Shown here: positions 33,486 through 41,779 of the stretch, piece by piece
Numbering within the stretch: position 1 is the first letter of the stretch
Layout of the letters: each line of letters begins with the position of its first letter
Assembly (NCBI GenBank): GCA_019636195.1
Contig: JAHBYA010000002.1
Span: 144,311-208,310, forward strand
Direction: 5' to 3'
DNA length: 64,000 nucleotides
Source of the DNA: Planctomycetota bacterium
GTDB taxonomy: Bacteria; Planctomycetota; UBA8742; UBA2392
Program-made: the position numbers and the translations under genes
The notes under the pieces: model-generated
What the model was told of the DNA's origin: nothing
Seen by the model: only the letters and a program-made list of their open reading frames with translations
Databases searched by the model: none

Positions 33486-34385
33486 CTAGTGCGTTCGGGC
33501 CGTGAAAAATGCGGCGATTGTGCGCAGGGCGGCTGGATTTTCCAGCCCTTCCAGTTCACCCAGCGCTGACTCAACCAGCTCAGAAGCGTGTTGTCTTGCG
33601 GCCTCCAGGCCCATGACCCGGGGGTAGGTCATCTTGTTTGCTGCGGCGTCTTTGCCCGGGCTCTTGCCAAGCTGCTCGGCAGTCGCGGTTTCATCAAGAA
33701 TGTCGTCCACCACCTGAAACGCGAGGCCCACCTGCTGGCCGTAGCGGCGCAGGCTGACCAAGGTCTTGCCATGCGCGCCGCCAACGATGCCGCCGCAGAC
33801 GCAAGCCGCCGTAATCAGCGCGCCGGTCTTGCTGGAGTGGATGTAGCGCAGGCGCTCAAGGTCCGGCTGCTGGCCCTCGCTTTCGAGGTCCGCCATCTGG
33901 CCCCCGACCATGCCTTCAATGCCCGAAGCACGCGCAAGCTCGAGCGCCGCGGCCACAGCGCGGGCGGGGGCGCCGACCCCTTCTAGAATCGCCTGGAATG
34001 CATAGGTGTTCATCGCGTCGCCAGCCAGAATCGCCGTGGCTTCGTCAAAGGCCTTGTGGCATGTGGGCTGGCCGCGGCGCAGGTCATCGTCGTCCATGGC
34101 GGGCAGGTCGTCATGGATCAGGCTGTAGGTGTGCACGAACTCAAAGGCCGCGGCCACGGGCATGGCGTCTTGCATGTCACCGTCAACGGCTTCACAGGCT
34201 GCAAACACCAGCAAGGGCCTCAGCCGCTTTCCGCCGGCATTGAGCGAGTAGTTCATGGCGTCAATGATGCGCCGTGGGGCGGCTGCGTTGGGCCATGCAT
34301 AGCGCTTGAGCGCCTGATCGACCAGTGGCTGCATTCGGTCGAGCAGGCGCTCAAAGTTTTGCTTCGCATCCGGCGGGTGTGACAT
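33486..34385 (-). CDS. ispA: Farnesyl diphosphate synthase (IspA-type polyprenyl synthetase)
   Basis: A 299-residue all-alpha trans-prenyltransferase. The first Asp-rich motif DDLPAMDDDDLRRG has the two-residue insertion of bacterial FPP synthases, preceded by YSLIH, with an aromatic five residues before the motif as expected for a C15 product. The second Asp-rich motif is VDDILDETATAEQLGK. GGKRLRPLL completes the fold. ATG 34385 was chosen because it lies just after the pilQ stop; an in-frame start at 34415 would overlap pilQ. A geranylgeranyl product is the alternative. Confidence 0.95.
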   Translation of the reverse strand: MSHPPDAKQNFERLLDRMQPLVDQALKRYAWPNAAAPRRIIDAMNYSLNAGGKRLRPLLVFAACEAVDGDMQDAMPVAAAFEFVHTYSLIHDDLPAMDDDDLRRGQPTCHKAFDEATAILAGDAMNTYAFQAILEGVGAPARAVAAALELARASGIEGMVGGQMADLESEGQQPDLERLRYIHSSKTGALITAACVCGGIVGGAHGKTLVSLRRYGQQVGLAFQVVDDILDETATAEQLGKSPGKDAAANKMTYPRVMGLEAARQHASELVESALGELEGLENPAALRTIAAFFTARTH

Positions 34386-34392
34386 TCTTGCC

Positions 34393-36501
34393 CTATGCGC
34401 CGGGGTTGACGGCATCAGCCGTCTTGGGACGCGCCGCCGGGTTGTAATGGTTCGGCTTGTCGGCGACGCCGTGCTTGCGGAAGCGGTTGGGACGGATGTT
34501 CGCCTTCTGTTCGTCGCCGTCCTGGTGGATCACCGGGCGCAAGTCGCGTGCGACCTCGGGCGCTTCACCCGGGCGGTCCGTGCCGCCATTGGTGACGATC
34601 TGCGGGCGCAGGAAGAACAGCAGGTCCGTCTTCTGGGTGCTCTTGTTCCAGGACTTGAACAGATAGCCAAGGAACGGGATGTCCTTCAGGAACGGAATGC
34701 CGTTTTCGTCCTGGCGTTCGCGTTCACGCATCAGGCCGCCCATGACCAGCGTTTCGCCGTCCCGGATGAACACGTCGGTCTTTGATTCGCGCTTGCTGAG
34801 CACCGGTGTGTTGTTGCCCTCAATGGCGATATTGCCGATCACTTCACGCACGGTGACGGTCACCTGCAGGCGGATCAGCCCGCCTTCCAGCACCGAGGGC
34901 GTCACGTCCATCACGATCGAGACTTCCTTGAAGCTCACCGAGGCCGTGGTCGTCCCGCCGGTGGCGCCCGATGACTCCAGGTACGGTATTTCTTGACCGA
35001 CTTCGATGCGCGCCTGGCGGCGGTTGCTCACCATCTGTGTCGGCTGGCTCAGCGTCTTGACCTTGCCTTCGTTGGCCAGGAACTCAAAACGCACGTCAAG
35101 CCGCGGGTTGCTGAACGTGGCAAAGAAGGGGTCAAAGCCCGTGGGCTGGCCGAACATACCGCCGGCGGTGCCACCTGACGAATCGCGGCTGCTGCCCGTA
35201 AACACGCCGTTGTTCAACGAGTGCGCCGGGTTGCTGGTGAACAGCTCAAGGCCGTAGCCCAGGTAGTCGTCCAGCGACACTTCAACAAGCTTGGCCTGGA
35301 TCAGCACCTGTTCGGCGGCGGTGTCAATCACCGCCATCAGCCGCGTAATCTCTTCCATACGCGACTTGCGTTCCCAGATGATTACGCTGTTGCGGTCCGG
35401 GTTCACGATCACGCGGCCCACGTCGCTCATCAGGGGCTGCAGTTGAGTGATCAGGTTGTTTGCCGCTGCACCGGCTCCGGTCGCTGTCGGTGGAACAACG
35501 TCACGCATCACGCGGAACTCGGTCACGACAATCGGGTCAAAGGCGTCTTCTTCGGCCTTCTTGGCTGCGGCTTCGGCCAGCGGCGCAAGCGGGTCAAGGA
35601 ACTCGGCGACTCGCTTCAGGTTGTCTTCAATGTCGTACACGACCATGTAGCCCGTAGACTTCTCGCTCACCACCGTACCGACCGGGCTTAGCAAGTTTTT
35701 GACCTCGGCCTTGAGTTTGTCGAGGTCAAGACCGGGCAGCATCCACTCCCTGCGTTCAAGTCGGATTGTCCCAGTCGGTGCACTACCTCCCCCACCCATC
35801 GTCGGGCGAGGCGGGTACTCGAACACAAACTCCCGGCGCTCAACGGCGTTACCGTCATTGTCCGTAAAAGTGCGCTTCCTGACGGTCAACTTCAAGCCGC
35901 CGAGAGCAGCCAAGCGCTCCATAATGTCTTCGGCAGTTGCTTCGCGCATGTACATGCTAACCTGACGCGCACGGATCGTCTCCGTGAATCGGGCACCACC
36001 GTCGCCGGGGCCTGCGACACCGCCACCGGGCGCCGTCAGATCTTCCGCCGGCGCAGCCGGCACAGTCGCGTCGTTCTTCGTGATCTGGGCAACTTCGTTG
36101 ATAGCCTGCACCAGCGGGTGCAACTCAAACGTCGCATTGAAACGGTCCGTGAGCTCGCCCCGAACGACGTTGGCCAGCTGGGTATCCTGCTGGCGCGCCT
36201 TGATGATGATGAACTGGCCGTCCTCGATGTAGTCAAGCTTGTTTGACTTGCACAGGGACTTGATGGCCTCTTTCGGGTCCACATTCCGGAACATCACGGT
36301 CAGCGTAATGTTCACGCTGCCTTCCACCGAGATCTGCAAACCCGCGCGCAGCGCGATGTAGTGCATCACGGTGTGGATGTCCTTCTGCACGAAGTCAATC
36401 GTGATCGGCAGGCTTGGGTCCGGCTGGTCCTGCGCGCGCGCAGGCGCGGCGAACACCGCCACACCCAGCATGGCCACAAGCAGCAGCTTGAACTTCTTCA
36501 T
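34393..36501 (-). CDS. pilQ: Type IV pilus secretin PilQ
   Basis: A 702-residue outer-membrane channel protein. It has signal peptide MKKFKLLLVAMLGVAVFAAPARA, a first STN/N-type domain (PITIDFVQKDIHTVMHYIAL), another N-domain, a Pro/Gly linker around GAAANN, and the C-terminal secretin beta-barrel. The barrel has VGQEIPYLESSG, VGMD-like VMDVTPSV, NNTPVLSKRESKTDVFI, VMGGLMRERER and IPFLGYLFKSWN. It opens the outer membrane for pilus extrusion. ATG 36501 is the true start because it begins the signal peptide; the frame reads further upstream to 36630. It belongs to the pilM-N-O-P-Q set. The ispA start lies 7 bases after its stop. Confidence 0.95.
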   Translation of the reverse strand: MKKFKLLLVAMLGVAVFAAPARAQDQPDPSLPITIDFVQKDIHTVMHYIALRAGLQISVEGSVNITLTVMFRNVDPKEAIKSLCKSNKLDYIEDGQFIIIKARQQDTQLANVVRGELTDRFNATFELHPLVQAINEVAQITKNDATVPAAPAEDLTAPGGGVAGPGDGGARFTETIRARQVSMYMREATAEDIMERLAALGGLKLTVRKRTFTDNDGNAVERREFVFEYPPRPTMGGGGSAPTGTIRLERREWMLPGLDLDKLKAEVKNLLSPVGTVVSEKSTGYMVVYDIEDNLKRVAEFLDPLAPLAEAAAKKAEEDAFDPIVVTEFRVMRDVVPPTATGAGAAANNLITQLQPLMSDVGRVIVNPDRNSVIIWERKSRMEEITRLMAVIDTAAEQVLIQAKLVEVSLDDYLGYGLELFTSNPAHSLNNGVFTGSSRDSSGGTAGGMFGQPTGFDPFFATFSNPRLDVRFEFLANEGKVKTLSQPTQMVSNRRQARIEVGQEIPYLESSGATGGTTTASVSFKEVSIVMDVTPSVLEGGLIRLQVTVTVREVIGNIAIEGNNTPVLSKRESKTDVFIRDGETLVMGGLMRERERQDENGIPFLKDIPFLGYLFKSWNKSTQKTDLLFFLRPQIVTNGGTDRPGEAPEVARDLRPVIHQDGDEQKANIRPNRFRKHGVADKPNHYNPAARPKTADAVNPGA

Positions 36502-36562
36502 TTCCGCTCTCCAAAAGTACCGCCAATGCCGGGCTTGCGCCCGCTCTCCGTCAATTTGCCGG

Positions 36563-37348
36563 CTATCTGCGCCTTGCGCCTGGTGCGTTCTTTTCCGCGT
36601 ACCTGCCTGCCGGCGCAAGCTCAAGGTCAAGCGAGGCGCCGGTGTCGCCCTTCAGTCGTATGTATGCCTTCGTCGAATGGTCTTCGCCAAAATCATCGCC
36701 CAGCACAATCTCCTCAATCACGAAGCGCGTGCCGTCCAGTCGGTCGCCGTTTCGGTAAGGCCAACGCTTGCCCTTGAACCAGGCTTCGCGCACCAAGCCG
36801 AAACGCTCAATCGGCTTGCCGTCAGGCCCGATCCGCGTCTTGCCCTCGTCATCGACTTCGCGAATCCACTGCCAAGTGTCGGTAATGCCGTCGGGGATCC
36901 AGTCCTGACGCACCTGGTCGATGTACTTCTTACGTTCTGGGTCCACCACCTCAATGTTTTGCACCCAGAACGGGTCGTACGGCCAAGTCTCTTCCTTGGC
37001 AGGGTCGGGTTTCCAGCCGGCGCCGCCGGTCGGAGCCTTAACCTGCCAGCTCATGAAGTTGAGTTGCACGGGCACTTTCTCGGGAATGTCGAGGTCCTTA
37101 TCGGTCGGGATTGTGGGACCGGTCGGAACTACAGGGCCCTTGCTCTTGGCAGCTTTGTCTTTCGCGGCCTTCTCTTTTGCTGCCTTGTCCAGGGCCGCCT
37201 TCTCCTTCTTGGCAGCGGCGTCATCCTTCTTTGGCGCTGCGGCCTTGCTGCCGCCAAACAGGCCGAACTGCCATGCAGCCACCAAGCCACCAACGACAAT
37301 CAGGCCGATCAGCAGGAAGAGATTGCGCTTTCCCTTATCCATTGCCAT
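36563..37348 (-). CDS. PilP-position inner-membrane protein with Lys/Ala-rich linker
   Basis: A 261-residue bitopic protein. It has an N-terminal membrane helix (about 9-27, LFLLIGLIVVGGLVAAW) and a long Lys/Ala repeat linker (about 35-75, for example AAKEKAAKDKAAK). The periplasmic domain has a PYDPFWV block and a closing beta-rich part (RFVIEEIVLGDDFG ... KAYIRLKG). Gene position between pilO and pilQ is that of PilP, and the C-terminal strand layout suits a PilP-like domain, but it is longer and I see no lipobox. GGAGGT lies 6 bases before ATG 37348. Confidence 0.7.
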   Translation of the reverse strand: MAMDKGKRNLFLLIGLIVVGGLVAAWQFGLFGGSKAAAPKKDDAAAKKEKAALDKAAKEKAAKDKAAKSKGPVVPTGPTIPTDKDLDIPEKVPVQLNFMSWQVKAPTGGAGWKPDPAKEETWPYDPFWVQNIEVVDPERKKYIDQVRQDWIPDGITDTWQWIREVDDEGKTRIGPDGKPIERFGLVREAWFKGKRWPYRNGDRLDGTRFVIEEIVLGDDFGEDHSTKAYIRLKGDTGASLDLELAPAGRYAEKNAPGARRR

Positions 37349-37352
37349 CGCT

Positions 37353-37979
37353 CTACCTCCCCCACGTTGCCAGGTCGCGCTTCTCCACGACAAACACATG
37401 CATCACAAAAATGTGTTCGCGGCCGCCGTTGCTGTCGCCCTGGCAGTTCAGCGTTGACGGCAACACGACCAGCGAAGGCTCCATTTCCATGGCGGTGACG
37501 AAGCGCCCGAAGTCATGCAGAGTGGCCTGCGCTTCGATAATCAACTTGGTCGCAACAAGGCCGTACTCAAACTTTACCTGCATCTCACCCGGATAGACAA
37601 CTACTGCGTTGGGCTGCTGGCGACGCACAGGAATCAGCTTCAGGTTGTGGGCGTCTGCCAGCGCTGAAATGGCTTCACGGGCGGCCTGCACATCCATACG
37701 CGCACTTGAGCCCAGCGCAAACGGCGCCTCAATCTCTTCGACGCGCTTGGCCATTTCGTCGGCCTGGGTCTCAAGCTTTTTGATATCTGCCTGCTTGGCC
37801 AGAAGCACTTGTGACTGGACCTTTGTCTCTTCCAGCTTCTTCTGGCTCGCGATGCGTTCATCCTTCTTGGGCAAATACAGGCCCATGTACAATCCAGCCG
37901 GTATGCCGCCGCCGATCAACAACGCCGCCACCATGGCCACGATGCCCGCTGTCCAGTCGCCTGACGCATTGTCCGCCAT
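37353..37979 (-). CDS. pilO: PilO-like type IV pilus assembly protein
   Basis: A 208-residue inner-membrane protein with one N-terminal helix (AGIVAMVAALLIGGGIPAGLYMGLY), a coiled-coil segment (about 40-85, KKLEETKVQSQVLLAKQADIKK region) and a C-terminal ferredoxin-like domain (KFEYGLVATKLIIEAQATLHDFGRF across strands and helix, with VLPSTLNCQG). PilO pairs with PilN to couple the inner-membrane platform to PilP and PilQ. It lies 9 bases downstream of pilN. Sequence similarity across the family is low, so the call is supported by order and topology. Confidence 0.82.
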   Translation of the reverse strand: MADNASGDWTAGIVAMVAALLIGGGIPAGLYMGLYLPKKDERIASQKKLEETKVQSQVLLAKQADIKKLETQADEMAKRVEEIEAPFALGSSARMDVQAAREAISALADAHNLKLIPVRRQQPNAVVVYPGEMQVKFEYGLVATKLIIEAQATLHDFGRFVTAMEMEPSLVVLPSTLNCQGDSNGGREHIFVMHVFVVEKRDLATWGR

Positions 37980-37988
37980 AGTCGTTTC

Positions 37989-38669
37989 CTATCGAATTGC
38001 ACCCGCGCCAGCGAACACGGTCGTGCTGGCTTGAATCGTGAACGGCACATACCGCCCGGAGCCCTGCACCGCGCTCTGGTCCCGTGACATGTCCATTTCA
38101 AAGCGCGGCTGGCCTACCAGCCGCACCATGCTTTGCATGCGTGACGACAGGGTCGTCAGTTCGGTCTGGGTAAGCACGTCACTCTGCTCAATCTGGATGT
38201 AGCCGGTGCCGATCAACGAACGCGTGGCCATAAGATCCTTTGCCCCTTGGTCGTAGGCTTGGCCGCGGCCGCCACCGCCGGTGGTCGGCTGTGTGATCGT
38301 GATCGAGTTGTACCAGAACTGGGCCGACTTGGGGCTGATCTCGGCAAAGTCTCGCAGGATCGGCGCGAAATAGGGGCGGTTCTGGCGAACTTCCAAGTCT
38401 TCCTGATAAGCCACAATCATTGCATTGCGACGCTTGCGCGCTTTCGGTTCACGCTCTTTGTTTTCAGCGTCGATCGCCTGGTTTGCCTTATCCGTACTGG
38501 CAATATCCGAATTGACCTTTTCCAACAGCGTCATTTCCTGCCAGAACAGGCTACCTACCACAATCGCAAGCAAGCCGCTCAACAGCAGGATCGTGACAAT
38601 GCCAAGAAAGATCACGCGCCGTCGCTGGCGGGCCTTGGCTTTGTCCTTGATCAGGTTCAGTTCAAACAT
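37989..38669 (-). CDS. pilN: PilN-like type IV pilus assembly protein
   Basis: A 226-residue protein beginning MFELNLIKDKAKARQRRR. The opening motif x-x-NLI is what PilM grips in the cytosol. A single membrane helix follows (about 19-43, VIFLGIVTILLLSGLLAIVV), then a coiled coil with Asn/Ala-rich heptads and a periplasmic domain ending in a strand set (RFEMDMSRDQSAVQ, YVPFTIQA). It sits between pilM and pilO as expected for the platform complex. The start is supported by the N-terminal PilM-binding motif. Confidence 0.85.
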   Translation of the reverse strand: MFELNLIKDKAKARQRRRVIFLGIVTILLLSGLLAIVVGSLFWQEMTLLEKVNSDIASTDKANQAIDAENKEREPKARKRRNAMIVAYQEDLEVRQNRPYFAPILRDFAEISPKSAQFWYNSITITQPTTGGGGRGQAYDQGAKDLMATRSLIGTGYIQIEQSDVLTQTELTTLSSRMQSMVRLVGQPRFEMDMSRDQSAVQGSGRYVPFTIQASTTVFAGAGAIR

Positions 38670-38699
38670 TACACGTCCCCCAGGGTCGTGGCTTTGTGT

Positions 38700-39980
38700 T
38701 TACAGTGCCCGCATGGCCAAACCGGTGGCAACCGCCATGCCGGGGCCCATCTCGTCCAGGAAATTCGGCGGATACTTGCTGGCTGCGCCGCCGACGTCAA
38801 GCCGTGCAAACGGATTCCACAGCTCTGTCGGCACGCCCAGTTGGCCGGCAAAGAAGTCCTGGATGTCCGGGAACTTTGCCGTGCCGCCGCACAGGCGCAC
38901 GCGGTCAATGCGCGGCACAATGCGACGGTTGATGTAGTACTTGAAGGTGTCCTGAATTTCACTGATCAGGTCACCCAGCGCGTCGGCCAGCACGGCGCGA
39001 TTGGCCGAAATGCGCTGCGCCGCGTTCATGCCGCTTTGAGTCTGGCCCGAGGCTTCAAAGCCTTCCTCGCCGGTCAGAGTGTCGGCACCGCCTGTAAAGC
39101 CGGTTTCGTCGCTGTCCAGCAGCACGTACTCTTCGTTGCCTTCGTCGATAGGTTCAAAGCCTTCAGTATCGCCGCCGAAGCCCTCAGTGGCGCCGCCGCC
39201 CGCGAACGCATCGCCGCCGCCACCGCCGCCTTCGAGGTCATCCAACGGGGTGTAGCTGGCTTCGCGCTTGCGCTTTTCGGCCTGCGGCAGGTCAAGCCCG
39301 TAAATCTCGCTGATCGCGCGCGACAGCATGTCGCCGCCGGTGGCAATGTCGCGCACGAACACGCGCCGCGGGCCGTTCAGAATGCTCAGGTTCGTGAAGC
39401 GCGCGCCGATGTTGACCAGCGCGACGGTTTCACGCTCGTTGATGCCTTCGGTTTCGGTGTAGGCGTTGGCCAGCGCCAGCGTGTCGATGTCCAGCACCAC
39501 CGGGTCAAAACCTGCGGCCTTAAGCAGCACATAGCGCTTATCGACTTCTTCGCGGTGAACGGCAACTACCAGCCCTTCCATGACCGGCTTGCCTTCTTCC
39601 ATCAACTCGTCGAACAGCACGTAGTCGAGGGCGGCCTGCGCCAAGTCAAAGGGAATGATCTGTTCAGCTTCAAAGCGGATCGCCTGTTCAACTTCGCCCT
39701 TGGGAATGGACGGGAACTTGAACAGTCGCGGCGCAACGCGCGGCCCCGAAACGGCGAATGCGCAGGGCTTGCGTGAAAACGCGCCGTCCTGCGAGACACG
39801 CTCAAGTGCGCGCAGCGGCGCTTCGGCAATTGCCTGCGGTGATTCTTCGGGGTGGAACTCGCTGCGCCGAATGTCGGCCTGGCCGACACTCTTGAGCGAG
39901 TAGCCTGAGCCGGTGCGCTTGAGCGCAACCGCCTTGACCGAAGAGGTCCCGACATCAATGCCAACGGCTAAGGTTGCCAT
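38700..39980 (-). CDS. pilM: PilM, actin-like type IV pilus platform protein with an acidic/glycine insertion
   Basis: A 426-residue actin-like ATPase-fold protein opening MATLAVGIDVGTSSVKAVAL. ALVNIGARFTNLSIL is the second phosphate loop; the GGDMLSRAI region and the closing LCGGTAKFPDIQDFF block are also present. It binds ATP in the cytosol and holds the PilN tail. Compared with usual PilM proteins (about 350 residues) it has about 85 extra residues of Gly/Asp/Glu-rich low-complexity sequence (about 230-325) after KRKREASYTPLDDLEG. ATG 39980, preceded by GGAAGG, was chosen over 40007. It is first gene in the operon with a good promoter upstream. Confidence 0.94.
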   Translation of the reverse strand: MATLAVGIDVGTSSVKAVALKRTGSGYSLKSVGQADIRRSEFHPEESPQAIAEAPLRALERVSQDGAFSRKPCAFAVSGPRVAPRLFKFPSIPKGEVEQAIRFEAEQIIPFDLAQAALDYVLFDELMEEGKPVMEGLVVAVHREEVDKRYVLLKAAGFDPVVLDIDTLALANAYTETEGINERETVALVNIGARFTNLSILNGPRRVFVRDIATGGDMLSRAISEIYGLDLPQAEKRKREASYTPLDDLEGGGGGGDAFAGGGATEGFGGDTEGFEPIDEGNEEYVLLDSDETGFTGGADTLTGEEGFEASGQTQSGMNAAQRISANRAVLADALGDLISEIQDTFKYYINRRIVPRIDRVRLCGGTAKFPDIQDFFAGQLGVPTELWNPFARLDVGGAASKYPPNFLDEMGPGMAVATGLAMRAL

Positions 39981-40028
39981 GGGCCCTTCCGCGAAAAAGA
40001 GAAGCAATGGTTTGGGTCAACGGGGGGA

Positions 40029-40057
40029 AAGATATGCCGCCGGGATGTGAACGTCAA
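40029..40057 (-). promoter_or_regulatory. pilM operon promoter
   Basis: Minus strand: TTGACG (40057-40052, 5 of 6 to -35), 17-base spacer, TATCTT (40034-40029, 4 of 6 to -10), expected start near 40022, leader about 42 bases with GGAAGG before ATG 39980. The palindrome GGCATATGCC lies about 45 bases upstream of the -35. This is a sigma-70-like promoter; no sigma-54 -24/-12 pattern was found. Confidence 0.65.
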
Positions 40058-40302
40058 CCCCCTTTGGAACAAGTAGATACGACGACGCCAATGCCACAAC
40101 TTGGCATATGCCGTGTCAGAACCATGCACGTTTGCGCGCTTTCAGGGCCAGCCTGAAACACAATGTCCGGGGCAATCTGTCACGTTCTTACCGCGGCGAA
40201 TGGCATATCCGCGCAGGATGTCCAGCCGACGATTTTCTCAGAAATTTGCATTCCGGGATCAAACGCTGCGGCCAAAGGATCGGCACCCTGTTTGTGCCTA
40301 CA

Positions 40303-40334
40303 GAAAAGCAAGGCCGACCCTTGCGGGTCGGCCT
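40303..40334 (-). terminator. Rho-independent terminator of the pseudopilin operon
   Basis: Minus strand: a perfect 10-bp stem AGGCCGACCC / GGGTCGGCCT with a GCAA loop is followed by TGCTTTTCTG. It lies 24 bases after the stop of the 40358 gene and separates the pseudopilins from pilM. Confidence 0.85.
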
Positions 40335-40357
40335 GTGATGTCCATTCTTGTTGCCGC

Positions 40358-40975
40358 TTACCGCACGTTCCGCAGGGTGACTGCAAGCTGCACATGGGCC
40401 GTTTCATCTGCTTGCACCGACTCCATTTCGACATTGAAGTTGCGGTTGCTGGTACGAGTGATGTGGAACAGCCCAATCCCCGACTGGTCGAACCACTCAA
40501 CGGGCGCGCCGACGGGGTTGTTGAACGCGTCGGCTTCATCGACGATGCGTACGACGTTGCAGGGCGAAGCCCATGCCGAAGCTGTCGGGCGGCGCGACTC
40601 CCAATTGATAAACACTCGCTGCGAAGTCTCGGTAGTCGGATCGTAGGATATTGCGCGGAACCTGACGCGATGGCCGTGGAAGCCGCCTTCCGGGTTATAG
40701 TAGCCTGACCCAGAGCCCTCAGCCTGCACGTTGTATGTCGCTGACACGAAGTCCGTGCTGGGATACACCAGGCTCTCGCCTGTTCGGGCGTCGAACGTCA
40801 GTTGCCGCACCAGGTCAACTCGCGTGGTCGCCTCAAAGAAGTCCGACGACTGCTTGATGCCCTGGAACAGCAGCAGCATCACCGTCCCCATCCCCATGAT
40901 CAGGATGATGGATCCTGTAATCGCAAGCATCAGCTCAATCAGGGTGAAGCCGCGCGTTGTTCGCAATGTGGTCAT
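40358..40975 (-). CDS. Type IV prepilin-like protein (PilW/GspJ-like)
   Basis: A 205-residue prepilin with short basic leader MTTLRTTRG and the class III signal G/FTLIELMLAI, cleaved after Gly and N-methylated at Phe; Glu is present at position +5. The hydrophobic helix continues to about residue 38. The globular domain is beta-rich and contains a late pair of motifs (VEWFDQSGIGLFHITR and VQLAVTLRNVR) typical of minor pseudopilin closure. Size suggests a minor pilin at the pilus tip rather than the main subunit. It is 26 bases downstream of the second pseudopilin gene. Confidence 0.85.
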   Translation of the reverse strand: MTTLRTTRGFTLIELMLAITGSIILIMGMGTVMLLLFQGIKQSSDFFEATTRVDLVRQLTFDARTGESLVYPSTDFVSATYNVQAEGSGSGYYNPEGGFHGHRVRFRAISYDPTTETSQRVFINWESRRPTASAWASPCNVVRIVDEADAFNNPVGAPVEWFDQSGIGLFHITRTSNRNFNVEMESVQADETAHVQLAVTLRNVR

Positions 40976-41001
40976 GAACGTCTCCGGTTCAGGTGGGCCT
41001 G

Positions 41002-41547
41002 CTATCGGGCGACTCGGGTTTCCTGCTGCATCTCAAGCGTTCCGGCAGCCGACGAGAAGTCGCCCCACTGCACGACGATGACAATCTGCCGGTACCAGTA
41101 GTCAACGTCGCCGGTCCCGTTGTCCCAAACCTCATGTACTCTGAAGTCATTCACAGCCGCACCCACCGGGTCGTTGTAGAGCAACCGTGCCCGGATGCGG
41201 TAATTGAACCCGTCCAGTGTAACGGGCTTGAACCGGCCGCCCTGGTTCCACTCCGGGTCCGGCGAAATGAACGAGTAGCCGTACGGCAGAAAATTCCCGG
41301 CGCCGGCATCGCCGGTCGTCCAGCCGGCAAGGGCGTTGTATCCGGGTCCCCGCCATGACTCGACCTCACGCTCAGCCATGAACAAGGCATTCTGTTCATG
41401 CCACTCGCGAATCTCCTGGGAGCGAGCGTTGGCGTAGTAGGCTACGCCGGCAAGGGCAACCACCGTGACGATGAAGGTGGCAACGCCAAGTTCGACCAGC
41501 GACATGCCTCTTTTGCGGCTTCTCGGGAACCGCACGACAGTATGCAT
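41002..41547 (-). CDS. Type IV prepilin-like protein (PilV/GspI-like)
   Basis: A 181-residue prepilin with basic leader MHTVVRFPRSRKRG followed by MSLVELGVATFIVTVVAL, which has the +5 Glu needed for processing; Met takes the usual +1 Phe position. The C-terminal half has a WNQGGRFKPVTL region and a strand-rich ending. Start ATG 41547 follows GGAGGG at 8 bases; an in-frame start at 41604 would add a leader without a prepilin signal. It probably forms a minor-pilin pair with the 40358 product. Confidence 0.85.
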   Translation of the reverse strand: MHTVVRFPRSRKRGMSLVELGVATFIVTVVALAGVAYYANARSQEIREWHEQNALFMAEREVESWRGPGYNALAGWTTGDAGAGNFLPYGYSFISPDPEWNQGGRFKPVTLDGFNYRIRARLLYNDPVGAAVNDFRVHEVWDNGTGDVDYWYRQIVIVVQWGDFSSAAGTLEMQQETRVAR

Positions 41548-41665
41548 GAGAACGCCCTCCTGAAATCGTACACGAACAATACACCGTGGCAGCACTAGGG
41601 GCAAACATTTTCTGACAAGTCGCTAAAAATCTTACGCAAGTCTGCCGCTCGAACTGAGTGCGCCA

Positions 41666-41680
41666 CAGTGTACCACACTG
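41666..41680. promoter_or_regulatory. Dyad upstream of the pseudopilin operon
   Basis: CAGTGT-acc-ACACTG, a perfect 6-bp inverted repeat with a 3-base spacer, between the pilin terminator and the pseudopilin genes. Its position suggests a regulator site for the pseudopilin operon. The promoter itself could not be placed with confidence (a TTGCGT-like -35 near 41637 is a weak candidate). Confidence 0.35.
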
Positions 41681-41724
41681 GCTGCGCGATGCCCAATGTT
41701 CGGAATTCTACAATGCCCAACGAC

Positions 41725-41753
41725 AAAAGGGGCCGCGCAACTCGCGCAGCCCC
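41725..41753 (-). terminator. Rho-independent terminator after the major pilin gene
   Basis: Minus strand: a 10-bp stem GGGGCTGCGC / GCGCGGCCCC (one G-T pair) with GAGTT loop is followed by TTTT. It lies 26 bases after the pilin stop, which makes the pilin gene monocistronic and separates it from the pseudopilins. Confidence 0.85.
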
Positions 41754-41779
41754 ATTGCTTTCAAGATTTCAGGCAGAAG

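Larger units (their letters stand above)
39981..40357 (-). other. Intergenic region between pilM and the pseudopilin operon
   Basis: 377 bases without a gene. It contains the pilM promoter, a perfect 10-base palindrome GGCATATGCC (40103-40112) and the terminator of the pseudopilin operon. A related element GGCATATCC occurs near 40202 in a less perfect form, and GGCATATC recurs at the promoter -10. Apart from these I see no further structure in the stretch 40115-40300. Confidence 0.5.
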
